From positions 1 to 51,600 of the forward strand of contig JALRKF010000076.1 of assembly GCA_023254905.1 (NCBI GenBank): 51,600 nucleotides of DNA. Reading direction: 5' to 3'. This stretch comes from Crocinitomicaceae bacterium. GTDB lineage: Bacteria; Bacteroidota; Bacteroidia; Flavobacteriales_D; Crocinitomicaceae. The first letter of the stretch is position 1, and the number at the start of each line of letters is the position of its first letter. Positions 15,965-27,143 of this stretch are shown in pieces. Both the position numbers and the translations under genes were made by a program. The notes under the pieces were generated by a model. It was not told the DNA's origin, did no database searches, and was given only the letters and a program-made list of their open reading frames with translations.

Positions 15965-18259
15965 TTACTTTTTGTCTTCAAGTTCTTTAACTCGCTTGTC
16001 TCGTTGCATAGGATTTTCTCTCGATCTTTTTTGTTGGAACAATTCAAATCGAGAATTTTGTTTCTCGTGAGGCCAGCTGTTGTTGCCTAAATCTGTATCA
16101 GCTGTCTCCAAGAATGGATCTAATCGAATAGATCCAACCTCTTTTTCCACTATGAAAACTTTGGAAACCTTGTCTTCATGTCTTCTCCAAATTTCCGCGG
16201 GAATACGAACAACCTCCTCAGAACCATCAACATAATTGAACTCTATAATTAATGGCATAACTAACCCTCCAATATTGCTAAATTCTAATTCGTAAAACCA
16301 CTTACCTGCATTTAGAAGATTTAATTGCTCTTCTGTTAGACCATTTTTAAACTCTTCGTATTCCTTTCTGTGAAGCTCGTCCACCTCATAAATATCAAGA
16401 TTTGCGTAGAAATCATCAATATCCTCATCTCTCTCGTTAAAAGTTTCCTGGACATCAATTCTGTTTCTAGTAACCCCAATATGAACATCAGCATTTTCAT
16501 CTTTCTCTTTATTATATGCCATCTCTATCTCAGGATTCATTGTATTTAATTGGTAAACATTTACTGCGTCCAAAGAAATATCTACGTGGTCTGTGGTAAA
16601 GAACCAACCTCGCCAAAACCAATCCAAATCAACCGCGGAAGCATCCTCCATTGTTCTGAAAAAATCAGCAGGTGTAGGATGTTTAAAGGCCCATCGCTCG
16701 CAATAAGTTTTGAATGCATGATCAAATAACTCTCTACCCATAATTGTCTCTCGTAATATGTTCAGTGCAGTTGCTGGTTTTCCATATGCATTGTTACCAA
16801 ATTGCCATATAGACTCAGAGTTTGTCATAATCGGAGAGATACGACTTTTGTCACCTTTCATATAGTTTGTAATCATGTGCGCCGGACCTCTTCGCGAAGG
16901 ATAGTCTCTTTCCCATTCTTGCTCAGTTAGATATTGTACAAATGTATTTAATCCTTCATCCATCCATGTCCACTGTCTTTCATCAGAATTTATAATCATA
17001 GGAAAGAAATTGTGTCCTACCTCATGAATAATTACCCCCCACATCCCATATTTAGTTCTCTCTGAGTAAGTACCATCTTTTTCTGGACGACCGTAATTAA
17101 AACAGATCATCGGGTATTCCATTCCATTCGAGCCATCCACAGAGATCGCCACAGGGTAGGGGTAATCTATCGTATACTTGGAATAAACCTCTAATGTATG
17201 CGCTACTAGTTTTGTGGAATATCTTCCCCAAAGTGGATTACCCTCTTTTGGATAATAGGACATTGCCATTACATTTTTGTCACCGATCTTAACCCCCATA
17301 GCATCCCAGATTAATTTTCGGGAGGATGTGAATGCAAAATCGCGAACATTATCCGCTTTGTAAATCCATGTCTTTAATCCTTTTTCCTTGATCTTCTCAT
17401 TGGCCTCTGCCTCTTCCTGCGTTACAATAAGTACCGGTTCTGAACTCGAAATAGATTTTTTCAGTCTGTTTCTCTGTTCAGCGGAAAGAACTGCAGATTC
17501 ATTCTGTAAAACACCAGTTGATCCTACGATGTGATCCGAAGGTACTGTTATCTCAACCTCGTAATCGCCAAATGGTAATGTAAACTCACCACGTCCTAAA
17601 AACTGCTTGTTTTGCCAACCTTCTACATCATTGTAAACGCACATCCGAGGAAACCATTGGGCAATTGTATAAAGGTAGTTGTCATCTTCTTCAAAATATT
17701 CAAGTCCAGAGCGACCTCCGATTTTCATCCTGTCATTGATATTATACCACCATTTAATATCAAAGGAGACAGAACTTCCAGATCTTAAAGGTTTCTCCAG
17801 ATCAATTCTCATCATGGTTTTATTGATAAAATATTCCATATTTCTTCCAGAAGAGCTCTTTACGGATTCGATTTTAAATCCTCCATCGAAATGAAATAAT
17901 TTTCTTTCAACGTCACGAATTGATCTAAAGTCCTCCATTTTTTCAATTTGAATCAACTTAGAGTCAGAATTATCGGCACGAACATTCTGATCTAATTGAA
18001 TCCACAGATAATCGAGATTATCAGGTGAATTATTAGTGTATGTGATCGTCTCTTCTCCATACAACTTTTGTGTATTATCATCAATTTTTACTTTGATTTT
18101 ATAATCTGCTTTTTGCTGATAATATCCGTGTCCGGGAGCCCCTGCTGCATTACGGTATTGATTAGGTGTTGGCAATTCTTCTCCTAATTGGGCAAATTTC
18201 TTTTGTCCCATCGAAAGCAATGGAAGACCAAAAATTAAGGTTAAAATGAGTTTATTCAT
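15965..18259 (-). CDS. M1 family zinc metallopeptidase
   Basis: Gluzincin aminopeptidase relative, 764 residues, probably exported (signal peptide 1-18 ending SMGQ). The zinc site is HEVGH (412-416) with the third ligand Glu435, an 18-residue gap as in the family; the exopeptidase motif GMEYP is at 379-383 in place of GAMEN. The N-terminal saddle domain covers about 45-270. The C-terminal 200 residues are beta-rich and end in a very charged tail. The gene overlaps the DUF6702 gene by four bases (ATGA), so the two form a coupled unit. This pairing is common in Flavobacteriales. Peptide substrates are unknown. Confidence 0.93.
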   Translation of the reverse strand: MNKLILTLIFGLPLLSMGQKKFAQLGEELPTPNQYRNAAGAPGHGYYQQKADYKIKVKIDDNTQKLYGEETITYTNNSPDNLDYLWIQLDQNVRADNSDSKLIQIEKMEDFRSIRDVERKLFHFDGGFKIESVKSSSGRNMEYFINKTMMRIDLEKPLRSGSSVSFDIKWWYNINDRMKIGGRSGLEYFEEDDNYLYTIAQWFPRMCVYNDVEGWQNKQFLGRGEFTLPFGDYEVEITVPSDHIVGSTGVLQNESAVLSAEQRNRLKKSISSSEPVLIVTQEEAEANEKIKEKGLKTWIYKADNVRDFAFTSSRKLIWDAMGVKIGDKNVMAMSYYPKEGNPLWGRYSTKLVAHTLEVYSKYTIDYPYPVAISVDGSNGMEYPMICFNYGRPEKDGTYSERTKYGMWGVIIHEVGHNFFPMIINSDERQWTWMDEGLNTFVQYLTEQEWERDYPSRRGPAHMITNYMKGDKSRISPIMTNSESIWQFGNNAYGKPATALNILRETIMGRELFDHAFKTYCERWAFKHPTPADFFRTMEDASAVDLDWFWRGWFFTTDHVDISLDAVNVYQLNTMNPEIEMAYNKEKDENADVHIGVTRNRIDVQETFNERDEDIDDFYANLDIYEVDELHRKEYEEFKNGLTEEQLNLLNAGKWFYELEFSNIGGLVMPLIIEFNYVDGSEEVVRIPAEIWRRHEDKVSKVFIVEKEVGSIRLDPFLETADTDLGNNSWPHEKQNSRFELFQQKRSRENPMQRDKRVKELEDKK

Positions 18260-18774
18260 TTTGATTCTATATTAAAGTTCAAGGTTTGTTCGTTTTCTCT
18301 ATTCATGAAATACAGAGTCTCCTTCAGATCGCCATATTTGAATGCTATTTTATTTTGCTGTCCATCATAGTCACTCATGAGTAATTTAAATCCAAATTTT
18401 ACACTTCCGAGAGATTCTATTCTATCCGATTCAAAGTAAACATTAGTCGTTCCTGTCAAAAAGTTTTCAACTCCCAAAATTTCCAATTGAATATTCTCTT
18501 TTTGACCATTTACTTGAATAAAAAACCCATCCAAAATTGACTTCTTTAGAATTTCAAATTCAGGATTAGCCAGAGTCATGGCATCCATGATCGGGAATTG
18601 AGGATGATCTTTTTGTATGGATTTCTCCAAATCGTGTGTCGTAAAGATAATAGTACCCTCAAATCGTTTTGAAATCTCGTTGTATTCAACCTCTGCAAAT
18701 GCAAAATAATAATCATGAGCAGAACTCATGAGAGGAAGGTGGACAAGTAATATGAGAGTTACTAAAATTTTCAT
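18256..18774 (-). CDS. DUF6702 family exported protein
   Basis: 172 residues with a signal peptide (about 1-19, ending SSAHD). The pattern HDYYFAFAEVEYNEISKRFEGTIIFTTHDLE is that of the DUF6702 family of Bacteroidota, beta-rich secreted proteins usually encoded just before an M1 peptidase. Its stop overlaps the peptidase start by four bases. The function is unknown; a role as helper or inhibitor of the peptidase would be an inference from the constant pairing. Confidence 0.85.
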   Translation of the reverse strand: MKILVTLILLVHLPLMSSAHDYYFAFAEVEYNEISKRFEGTIIFTTHDLEKSIQKDHPQFPIMDAMTLANPEFEILKKSILDGFFIQVNGQKENIQLEILGVENFLTGTTNVYFESDRIESLGSVKFGFKLLMSDYDGQQNKIAFKYGDLKETLYFMNRENEQTLNFNIESK

Positions 18775-18912
18775 CTAGAAATAAGGAGCCACAATTTACA
18801 AAAACTTGATCAATTCTAAGGTGTACTGAATCACTAAACATTAAAGGGAATAGTTACTTCATATAAAAAGATCGAGAAGTAAGTGTTAAGAATAAACTAC
18901 CTATAAATTAGT

Positions 18913-20886
18913 TTATTTTTTTCGTCTCTTCATCTGTTCTTGCTGAGCTTTCTGCATCTGCTCTAGTCGCTGTTGAAATTTCGATTTTGTCTTACCTTTC
19001 TTTGAGTCAGAAGAGTTAGCAGCTTTTCTTGCCGCCATCTTCTCTTTCAATTTTTCTTCATCCACAAAGAATTTTTTAATTAGAATCATAATAATGATCG
19101 ATGTCAATGTTGAAATAAAGTAGTAATAACTAAGACCAGACGAGTAGTTATTAAAAAAGAAGATCATCATGATAGGGAAGAAGTACATGATAATTTTCAT
19201 GTTTGGCATGCCCGGCTGCTGTGGCTGCTGCATATTACCACTATTGATCACAGTGTAAATCAATGTAGTTCCTGCCATCAGAAGTGTAAACAAAGATATA
19301 TGGTCTCCGTAAAACCAAATGTCAAACCCCAAATCATATATGGAATCATACGAAGATAGATCCTCTGCCCACAAGAATCCTTTTTGTCTGAGATCAAAAG
19401 TACTTGGGAAAAATCTGAACACTGCAAGAAGGATTGGCATTTGAATGAGCATTGGGACACAACCAGAAAGAGGGCTAGCTCCTGACTCACGATAAAGCGT
19501 CATCATTTCCATCTGCTTTTTCATTGCATCATCTTTTTCTGGATACTTGGCATTCAACTCATCTATCTCCGGTTTCAAAATCCTCATTTTTGCTGACGAA
19601 GTATACATTTTCCATTGAATTGGCATTAATGCAAATTTTATAATAAGAGTAAGGAGAAGTATTGCAATACCTATTCCGGCACCTGTTGTGTTTAGAAGAT
19701 TGAACAGGGGTTGAACAGCATAAAGATTAATCCATCTGAATAATCCCCAACCGTAATTTAGAATATCATCGTAACCACTTTCGTACGAGGAAAGAGTCTC
19801 AAAATCATTTGGACCAAAATACCAATTGATTCGCGTAGTTGAATTCTCAAGGTTTTTCAAGTTAAGGTTTAAATAGGACGAAAAATCCTTGATATTTGTC
19901 TCTTCAAGAGAATGACCCTCTCCATATGATGAACTAAACAATTTTGTTCCACTTTTGGAGAATGGAATCTCCGGTTTCATGAAAGAGCTAAAATAACTCT
20001 GTTTAAAGCTAATCCAGTCAAGATCATCTTCCGCTTCCAGGTCATCATCTCCCATCTCGGACAAGTAAGAAAATCCGTCTTCTTTGTATTTGTAACAAAC
20101 GGTTGAAACGCGTCTTTGTTCACTCAGTAACCTTTCAGATTTTTTAAAGGATAAATCCCAATTAAGTATTACATTTTGAGGTGAAACTTTACCGTTTAAA
20201 TCTCTTAGAGTTATATCAAAGTCTATATCGTAAGCATTCGGTTTTAACTTATAAGCAAATAAAATAGTTCCTGCATTTACAGGTAATTGGAATATGATTT
20301 CCTCTTTTGATTGGCTCTTCACAGTGAAGAGTTTATCTTTTGTCCTTAGAGTATCACCACCAATCGGAAATATTAATCCATTGGATGCATCGCCTGAATC
20401 AAACAATAATAAAGGATCTATCTTTCCATCATTATTCGCAAAGTCATCATATGACTCAAACTCTTTCAAAAAGACGGAAGAAACTTGACCTCCCTTTGTA
20501 TCAAATTCAATTATCAGTTTTTCATTTTCAAGAGTAATTAATTCTCCCTTTACAGCCTCAGCTGGAGTTTCAGGTGTTATTTTTTCATTGTTATCAATCA
20601 GATCTTGCCGAAGGATAAGCGTATCAATATTGGTTGTTTTGTTTTTGTACCAGATACCTCCTGATGAGTCTTTTAGAGGATTTCCATCGTTATCCAGTTT
20701 TTGTACAAGATTCGAATCTAATTTTACAGCTGAGCTTTCTTTTGTTTCAGCTTTAAACTCTCCTTGTTCATTCTTTGCTTGTTCTAATTGAGCTGCAATC
20801 TCTTCTTCTGTCGGTTGATTGAAAATTGTAAAAACCGAAAGTGTCAGACCGATTAGGACAAGTCCTATGATAGTATTTCTATCCAT
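18913..20886 (-). CDS. yidC: Membrane protein insertase YidC
   Basis: Inserts and folds inner-membrane proteins, alone or with the Sec translocon. The 657 residues show a single N-terminal membrane helix (NTIIGLVLIGLTLSVFTIFN), a large periplasmic beta-supersandwich domain (about 60-370) and a cluster of five membrane segments beginning near residue 375, containing the 60KD_IMP signature around MPIQWKMYTSSAKMRILKPEI and SGCVPMLIQMPIL. The tail from about 610 is strongly basic and glutamine-rich, as in forms that contact the ribosome. It starts three bases after pyrG, so both are probably on one messenger. Confidence 0.96.
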   Translation of the reverse strand: MDRNTIIGLVLIGLTLSVFTIFNQPTEEEIAAQLEQAKNEQGEFKAETKESSAVKLDSNLVQKLDNDGNPLKDSSGGIWYKNKTTNIDTLILRQDLIDNNEKITPETPAEAVKGELITLENEKLIIEFDTKGGQVSSVFLKEFESYDDFANNDGKIDPLLLFDSGDASNGLIFPIGGDTLRTKDKLFTVKSQSKEEIIFQLPVNAGTILFAYKLKPNAYDIDFDITLRDLNGKVSPQNVILNWDLSFKKSERLLSEQRRVSTVCYKYKEDGFSYLSEMGDDDLEAEDDLDWISFKQSYFSSFMKPEIPFSKSGTKLFSSSYGEGHSLEETNIKDFSSYLNLNLKNLENSTTRINWYFGPNDFETLSSYESGYDDILNYGWGLFRWINLYAVQPLFNLLNTTGAGIGIAILLLTLIIKFALMPIQWKMYTSSAKMRILKPEIDELNAKYPEKDDAMKKQMEMMTLYRESGASPLSGCVPMLIQMPILLAVFRFFPSTFDLRQKGFLWAEDLSSYDSIYDLGFDIWFYGDHISLFTLLMAGTTLIYTVINSGNMQQPQQPGMPNMKIIMYFFPIMMIFFFNNYSSGLSYYYFISTLTSIIIMILIKKFFVDEEKLKEKMAARKAANSSDSKKGKTKSKFQQRLEQMQKAQQEQMKRRKK

Positions 20887-20889
20887 CTT

Positions 20890-22545
<1,656 letters not shown>

Positions 22546-22606
22546 TTAGTCCTATCAGAAGGTATAAAAATGCTAAATTTTAAATGCTTTACCGAAAACT
22601 GGATTG

Positions 22607-23509
22607 TTAATAGCTCCAATTATCATTCAATCCAATTTGCATGAACAATTTATCTCGACGGCGATCTTTTTTATCAAAAATACCTAATCCATTCTCATCA
22701 ATCATTGGATAATGTGGAGTAGTGCGCTTAATTTTTTTGGGTAAAAAGGGGAGATCATGCATAAGTCGATTTTGAAATACATGACGAATGACTTCACTGT
22801 CAATACCAGAGTAGAATGAGGCGTATTGATTATGTATCAGAGCTCCTGTCAATCCTGCATAAAAAATACCATGGCTTGTTCGGCCGTAAGCGTTGTCTTC
22901 AAGCGATTTATAACCATTAGGACAAGCATTATTATTGAATTTGATCCAATCAGTATGAGATGTTTCACCTGTCCATATCCTGACACCAGCTAAGAAGCGT
23001 AAATTATTGAGTCTGTATGCAAACTGAAAATCACCACTTCTATAACGATCTTTTCCTTGTCCCCCAAAAATATCATTTTCGTGATATACTGAGAATTGAC
23101 TCAAATGCACTACCCAGGCTCCAGATCTTTGCGATGTGCCAACCTTATCGAAATACCAAATATGGGAATACCCTATACCATTTCGGTAATTTGATTGGTG
23201 ATTTAAAGGCTGAATAAATGGATCGATCTGATTATCCCTCTTTCCTCCTAGTATTATTGCTCCAACAACTGTTCTTCCCTCAATGAAATTTGCTCTATTA
23301 CCAAGATCTTCCACATTAAAAATGAATTGTTGCCCAGCGTTCAACTGGAAAAAATAATTTTGATAATATCCATTTAATCTAAATCCAAATGAACTTTTAT
23401 GGGTACCGATTTTGATTACTACCCCAAATTGTCCTCCAAAATTATTCCAGGAATTTTTCTGTCCGAAAGAGACAAAATTTAAGATTACTATGATACCCAA
23501 AATTCGCAT
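22607..23509 (-). CDS. Polymorphic toxin type 23 (Bacterial toxin 23) domain protein, outer-membrane-like
   Basis: The protein has the family marks of what databases call toxin 23: a GIGYSHIWYFDKVGTSQRSG stretch, ENDIFGGQGKDRYRSGDFQFAYR, GIDSEVIRHVFQNRLMHD and a C-terminal GLNDNWSY. In Bacteroidota this is usually a stand-alone exported protein, not a warhead on a large carrier, and the alternating beta pattern with aromatic girdle residues suggests a barrel or surface protein. I start it at the ATG at 23509 (MRILGIIVILNFVSFGQ, a signal peptide); the frame is open to 23533. Divergent from the LytS-type kinase gene. No immunity-like gene is next to it, so a toxin role is doubtful. Confidence 0.7.
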   Translation of the reverse strand: MRILGIIVILNFVSFGQKNSWNNFGGQFGVVIKIGTHKSSFGFRLNGYYQNYFFQLNAGQQFIFNVEDLGNRANFIEGRTVVGAIILGGKRDNQIDPFIQPLNHQSNYRNGIGYSHIWYFDKVGTSQRSGAWVVHLSQFSVYHENDIFGGQGKDRYRSGDFQFAYRLNNLRFLAGVRIWTGETSHTDWIKFNNNACPNGYKSLEDNAYGRTSHGIFYAGLTGALIHNQYASFYSGIDSEVIRHVFQNRLMHDLPFLPKKIKRTTPHYPMIDENGLGIFDKKDRRRDKLFMQIGLNDNWSY

Positions 23510-23610
23510 CTTAGAAAATAATTCAAAAAACATTCCAATATCTTTATTTCCGCTAAAATTAAGATAATCACCTTACATCAATTATGTTACATCATTCATG
23601 AGAATTGAAT

Positions 23611-23618
23611 TAGATTTG
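23611..23618 (+). promoter_or_regulatory. -7 box (TAGATTTG) for the sensor kinase gene
   Basis: TAGATTTG matches TAnnTTTG and lies seven bases before the ATG at 23625. It supports the shorter start of the kinase, with a nearly leaderless messenger. Confidence 0.4.
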
Positions 23619-23624
23619 TACCTT

Positions 23625-24662
23625 ATGAGGACAAGTAAGTTTTATTGGATTGCGCAATTTTCAGGCTGGTTAGCTTATTGCATGTTGGTTTCCATCTCTG
23701 TGTTTACTCAAAGTCCTGAAAAACTTGACCTCAATTTTTTATTCAGTATATTCTCAATAATTGTATCAGGTATTATCGTTACACATGGTCAAAGAACTCT
23801 ATTTATTCGGACTGGTTGGCTAGATAAAAAACTACCACCGTTAGTCCCACGATTGTTAATTTCTTCCTTCATTTCATCTATAATTCTCACGCTGATATTA
23901 GTTCTTGTTGATTTTCTTATTCTCGATGAAAATTTAGAGGAATCATTGAAATTTTCTAGGCTATTGATTACTATCTTTTCTCTGTGGGTTCTAGTAATGT
24001 TTTGGAATGCAATTTATTTCACGTATCATTTCTTCCAGAAGTCAAGAAATCAGGAAGTAACCAATCTAGAGCTTGTGGCGAGCAATAGAGAAGGGGAACT
24101 TAGGAATTTGAGGTCGCAGCTAAATCCGCATTTTTTGTTCAACTCTCTAAACAGTATTCGTGCTCTCGTAGACATTGAGCCAGCCAAGGCAAAGAAATCA
24201 ATCACAACACTTTCATCTTTACTGAGACAATCTTTGCAGTACGGCAGAGAAAATCTTGTAACCATGGGGCAAGAGATAGATTTAGCTAAAAGCTATTTAG
24301 AACTCGAAAAAATACGTTTTGAGGAACGTCTAAGCATTGTTTGGGAACTTGATAATTCGTTGGAACAGTTTCAGATTCCACCATTTTCATTACAGATGCT
24401 TGTCGAAAATGCTATAAAACATGGTATTTCAGAATTAAAGAGTGGGGGAATAGTACGCGTTAGAACCTACAAAAATGATAAAGGTATATACATCCGAGTT
24501 GAAAATTCTGGAACCTTAAAGCATTCCAAGGATCCAGGTGTTGGCATCCAAAATATTAAACGACGATTGCTAATTCAATTTGGAACGCAAGCAGAATTTG
24601 AAATTAAAGAAATAGAAGAATTAGTAATAGCAGAAATACGTTTTAGTTATGAGGGAGTTTAG
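23625..24662 (+). CDS. LytS-type sensor histidine kinase (His_kinase family)
   Basis: Membrane sensor that phosphorylates the response regulator encoded right after it. From the ATG at 23625 it has 345 residues: four hydrophobic helices in the first 140, then the His_kinase domain with the phospho-acceptor His169 in LNPHFLFNSLNSI, and an HATPase_c domain with the N-box LVENAIKHG and a GVGIQNIKRRL G-box. A longer frame opens at 23598 but would begin before a promoter-like box. It overlaps the regulator gene by 14 bases, so expression is coupled. The signal it senses cannot be read from the sequence. Confidence 0.93.
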   Translation: MRTSKFYWIAQFSGWLAYCMLVSISVFTQSPEKLDLNFLFSIFSIIVSGIIVTHGQRTLFIRTGWLDKKLPPLVPRLLISSFISSIILTLILVLVDFLILDENLEESLKFSRLLITIFSLWVLVMFWNAIYFTYHFFQKSRNQEVTNLELVASNREGELRNLRSQLNPHFLFNSLNSIRALVDIEPAKAKKSITTLSSLLRQSLQYGRENLVTMGQEIDLAKSYLELEKIRFEERLSIVWELDNSLEQFQIPPFSLQMLVENAIKHGISELKSGGIVRVRTYKNDKGIYIRVENSGTLKHSKDPGVGIQNIKRRLLIQFGTQAEFEIKEIEELVIAEIRFSYEGV

Positions 24663-25392
24663 AACATTGATAATTGATGATGAACGTCTAGCAAGAGAAG
24701 AGTTGAAATCCTTACTAAAAGAATTCAATGAAATAGAAATTATTGGAGAAGCTCAAAACGGAGAGGAAGGGATTCAGAAAGTGAAAGACTTAAATCCCGA
24801 TCTTATATTTCTGGATGTTTCTATGCCTGAGATGACCGGTTTTGAGATGCTGAAACAGCTCGGGGATATTCCGAACGTTATTTTTGTAACTGCCTATGAC
24901 CAGTATGCCTTGAAGGCTTTTGAAGTGAATGCATTAGATTATGTTCTAAAACCTGTAGAGACAGAAAGGTTAGAGGACGCAATAAAAAAGTTAAAAGAGC
25001 GTGAAGACAACGATTTTGAGAGTGAAAATACCCTTAATCATAGAAAGGATAGACAGTTAACTATTGAGGATCGGGTTTTTGTAAAGGACAATGAGAAATG
25101 TTACTTTGTTCGATTAGGGGATATTCGAATGCTTGAGTCGGATGGTAACTACGTGAAAGTATATTTCGGTGAGAGCAGACCCTTGATATTGCGATCATTG
25201 AATAGTTTCGAGGAAAAGTTAGACCCTGAAGTATTCTTCAGAGCGAATCGGAAATTCATTGTTAATCTGCAATTCGTGCAAAAGGTAGAAAACTGGTTTA
25301 ATGGAGGTTTGCAATTTGAATTAGCGAGTGGAGACAAAATAGAAGTTTCAAGGAGGCAAGCAATTCGATTTAAGGAACATTTCGCCTTCTAA
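24649..25392 (+). CDS. LytTR-family response regulator
   Basis: Two-component transcription regulator, 247 residues. The receiver domain (1-115) has DD at 10-11, the phospho-acceptor Asp56 in FLDVSMPEM, Thr81 in FVTAYD and Lys101 in VLKPVE. After a charged linker comes a LytTR DNA-binding domain (about 140-245) with MLESDGNYVKVYF and FFRANRKFIVNL. These bind paired imperfect direct repeats in promoters. It overlaps its kinase by 14 bases upstream and the convergent cvfB-like gene by four bases downstream. Target genes are unknown. Confidence 0.95.
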   Translation: MREFRTLIIDDERLAREELKSLLKEFNEIEIIGEAQNGEEGIQKVKDLNPDLIFLDVSMPEMTGFEMLKQLGDIPNVIFVTAYDQYALKAFEVNALDYVLKPVETERLEDAIKKLKEREDNDFESENTLNHRKDRQLTIEDRVFVKDNEKCYFVRLGDIRMLESDGNYVKVYFGESRPLILRSLNSFEEKLDPEVFFRANRKFIVNLQFVQKVENWFNGGLQFELASGDKIEVSRRQAIRFKEHFAF

Positions 25393-26219
25393 GACTCAAC
25401 TAAAGTAATCTTATCTGGGTACAATTGTATCAATCTTTGCTTGTATAGTTTACCAACGACTTGTTTAAATGATTTCTTGCTCATATTCAGCTGTTTCTTT
25501 ATGTCTTCTGGTGAACTTTTATCAGAAAGGTTTATAATTTTTTGTTCTTTAAGTAGGGTCAATAATTTCACACTCATTTCTTCTACCTTCTCATAACCTT
25601 CTTGTTCTAGTTTAATATCTAATTTTCCATCAGATCTAACCTTGCCTACAAATCCTATTGTTTTGCTACCACGTCTTATATTTTTGGTAATGTCATTATT
25701 AAATATGAGTCCGTTATATTTTTCATTTACAATAACTTTCACTCCTAGTTCTGTCTTTTCACAGATAATTAATTGTACTTTATCTCCAGACTTGAGTTCA
25801 TTCTTACACGGTACAAGATGTTTGTTGGTTTTCGTAGTTCCTACTAGTCTATCTGTAGCTTCATCTAGGTAGAGATAAACCAAGTACTCCTTATCTTCTT
25901 GGATTTTTTGCGCTTGCTCACGAAACGGAATGAGCAAGTCTTTTTCTAGGCCCCAATCCATGAAAGCACCATAATAACTTACAGTCTTTGCTTTTAGATA
26001 TGCAAAACGATCAATAGTTATCTTAGGATATTCAGTAGTTGCCACGAGACGATCCTCAGAATCTCTGTAAATAAAAACACTAACTGTATCCCCAACCTCG
26101 AGTAACTCGGTTAAATATTTTTTCGGCAACAAGACATCACTTCCATCATTATCTCCAAGATACGCTCCGACAGATGTAAACCTTAATATTTCAAGGTCAT
26201 TATAATCTCCTATGATCAT
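25389..26219 (-). CDS. CvfB family S1/OB-fold RNA-binding protein
   Basis: 276 residues matching the CvfB layout: three OB/S1-like domains (about 1-65, 66-140 and 145-215) and a C-terminal winged-helix segment (about 220-276, LTLLKEQKIINLSDKSSPEDIKKQLNMSKKSFKQVVGKLYKQRLI). The repeat of LPKKYLTELLEVGDTVSVFIYRD and IPFREQAQKIQEDKEYLVYLYLD supports tandem OB folds. In Staphylococcus CvfB affects virulence gene expression; in Bacteroidota the role is unknown but RNA binding is likely. It overlaps the LytTR gene by four bases, tail to tail, and begins one base before the universal stress protein stop. Confidence 0.9.
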   Translation of the reverse strand: MIIGDYNDLEILRFTSVGAYLGDNDGSDVLLPKKYLTELLEVGDTVSVFIYRDSEDRLVATTEYPKITIDRFAYLKAKTVSYYGAFMDWGLEKDLLIPFREQAQKIQEDKEYLVYLYLDEATDRLVGTTKTNKHLVPCKNELKSGDKVQLIICEKTELGVKVIVNEKYNGLIFNNDITKNIRRGSKTIGFVGKVRSDGKLDIKLEQEGYEKVEEMSVKLLTLLKEQKIINLSDKSSPEDIKKQLNMSKKSFKQVVGKLYKQRLIQLYPDKITLVES

Positions 26220-26220
26220 C

Positions 26221-27024
26221 TTAAAAATATAAAGCGGAGGCCAATTTGGAGTTAATTATCAATACGGGTAAGGATTCTTTATTAATAATTAAGTTACGAG
26301 CAAAACTGTCAAATTGTGGGAAAAGACTTTCTGAATGATAAGCGATCGCTATCATATCTACTTGATTCGACTTTGCGTAATTCATTACCTTTTTACCATA
26401 ACTGCCACGCTTGACAAGATTTATAGTTGAGTTAACATTTCTTTCCTCGTATTTTTCTTTTACCAGCTTAATTCTATTTTGAATTCTGGTATTCAATATC
26501 TGATCTGATTGCTTTTCTGCTAAAACATGTACCTCAGCACCATAGATATTTGCAATATCACCAGCATAGTTAACAATCTGTAAACTTTCTTTTGTAAGAT
26601 CGATCGGTACAACAACTTTCTTTACATCTCTTGGCTTCGTGTTCTTTTGAACAACAATAAACGGACATTCAACGCTTATGATGACTTTCATTGCCCTGGA
26701 ACCAAATATTTTTTGCATTCCACTGAAACCGTGTGTTCCCATGATGACCAACTGAGCCGAACTTTCTTTTGAAATTCGTCCAATATCTTTGAAAAGATTC
26801 CCAACTACCACTTTTGTAGATACTTCAGTGCCTTCAGGAACTTTGAGAGTACTTTTTACCGTTTCCAGTTTTTGCGCCATTTCACGGCTTTTATCCTCGG
26901 AATCCGCAATGTGGAGAATCATAATCTCCGTGTGCACTCTTTCACCTAAAAATAATGCATATTCAAGTGCATTTTGTGTAATTGGCGTGAAGTCGTAGGG
27001 AACAATGTAAAGGTTCTTACTCAT
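26221..27024 (-). CDS. Universal stress protein, two UspA domains
   Basis: 267 residues with two tandem UspA-type domains (1-140 and 142-265). The first domain carries the nucleotide-loop signature VIMGTHGFSGMQKIFGSRAMKVI; in the second the corresponding G-x2-G-x9-G/S pattern is weak (IAIAYHSESLFPQFD), suggesting it does not bind ATP in the same way. Bacteroidota usually have several such cytoplasmic proteins, and a second is at 32601-33419. It lies one base before the CvfB gene and they may form an operon. The exact stress is not known. Confidence 0.92.
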   Translation of the reverse strand: MSKNLYIVPYDFTPITQNALEYALFLGERVHTEIMILHIADSEDKSREMAQKLETVKSTLKVPEGTEVSTKVVVGNLFKDIGRISKESSAQLVIMGTHGFSGMQKIFGSRAMKVIISVECPFIVVQKNTKPRDVKKVVVPIDLTKESLQIVNYAGDIANIYGAEVHVLAEKQSDQILNTRIQNRIKLVKEKYEERNVNSTINLVKRGSYGKKVMNYAKSNQVDMIAIAYHSESLFPQFDSFARNLIINKESLPVLIINSKLASALYF

Positions 27025-27143
27025 AGAAGTTCTTTTTGGTAATTTAATAATAAATTACGTGAGAAATTAATAAGACTAAACTCGACTGAGTAATTACTTG
27101 TGAACAATGAATATTTCATAAGAATGACTGATAATTGGAGGTT

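Noticed and set aside
18854-18884. Inverted repeat TTACTTC/GAAGTAA between yidC and the DUF6702 gene
   Set aside because: The 15-base loop and short AT-rich stem are weak, and it is not followed by a T tract on either strand.
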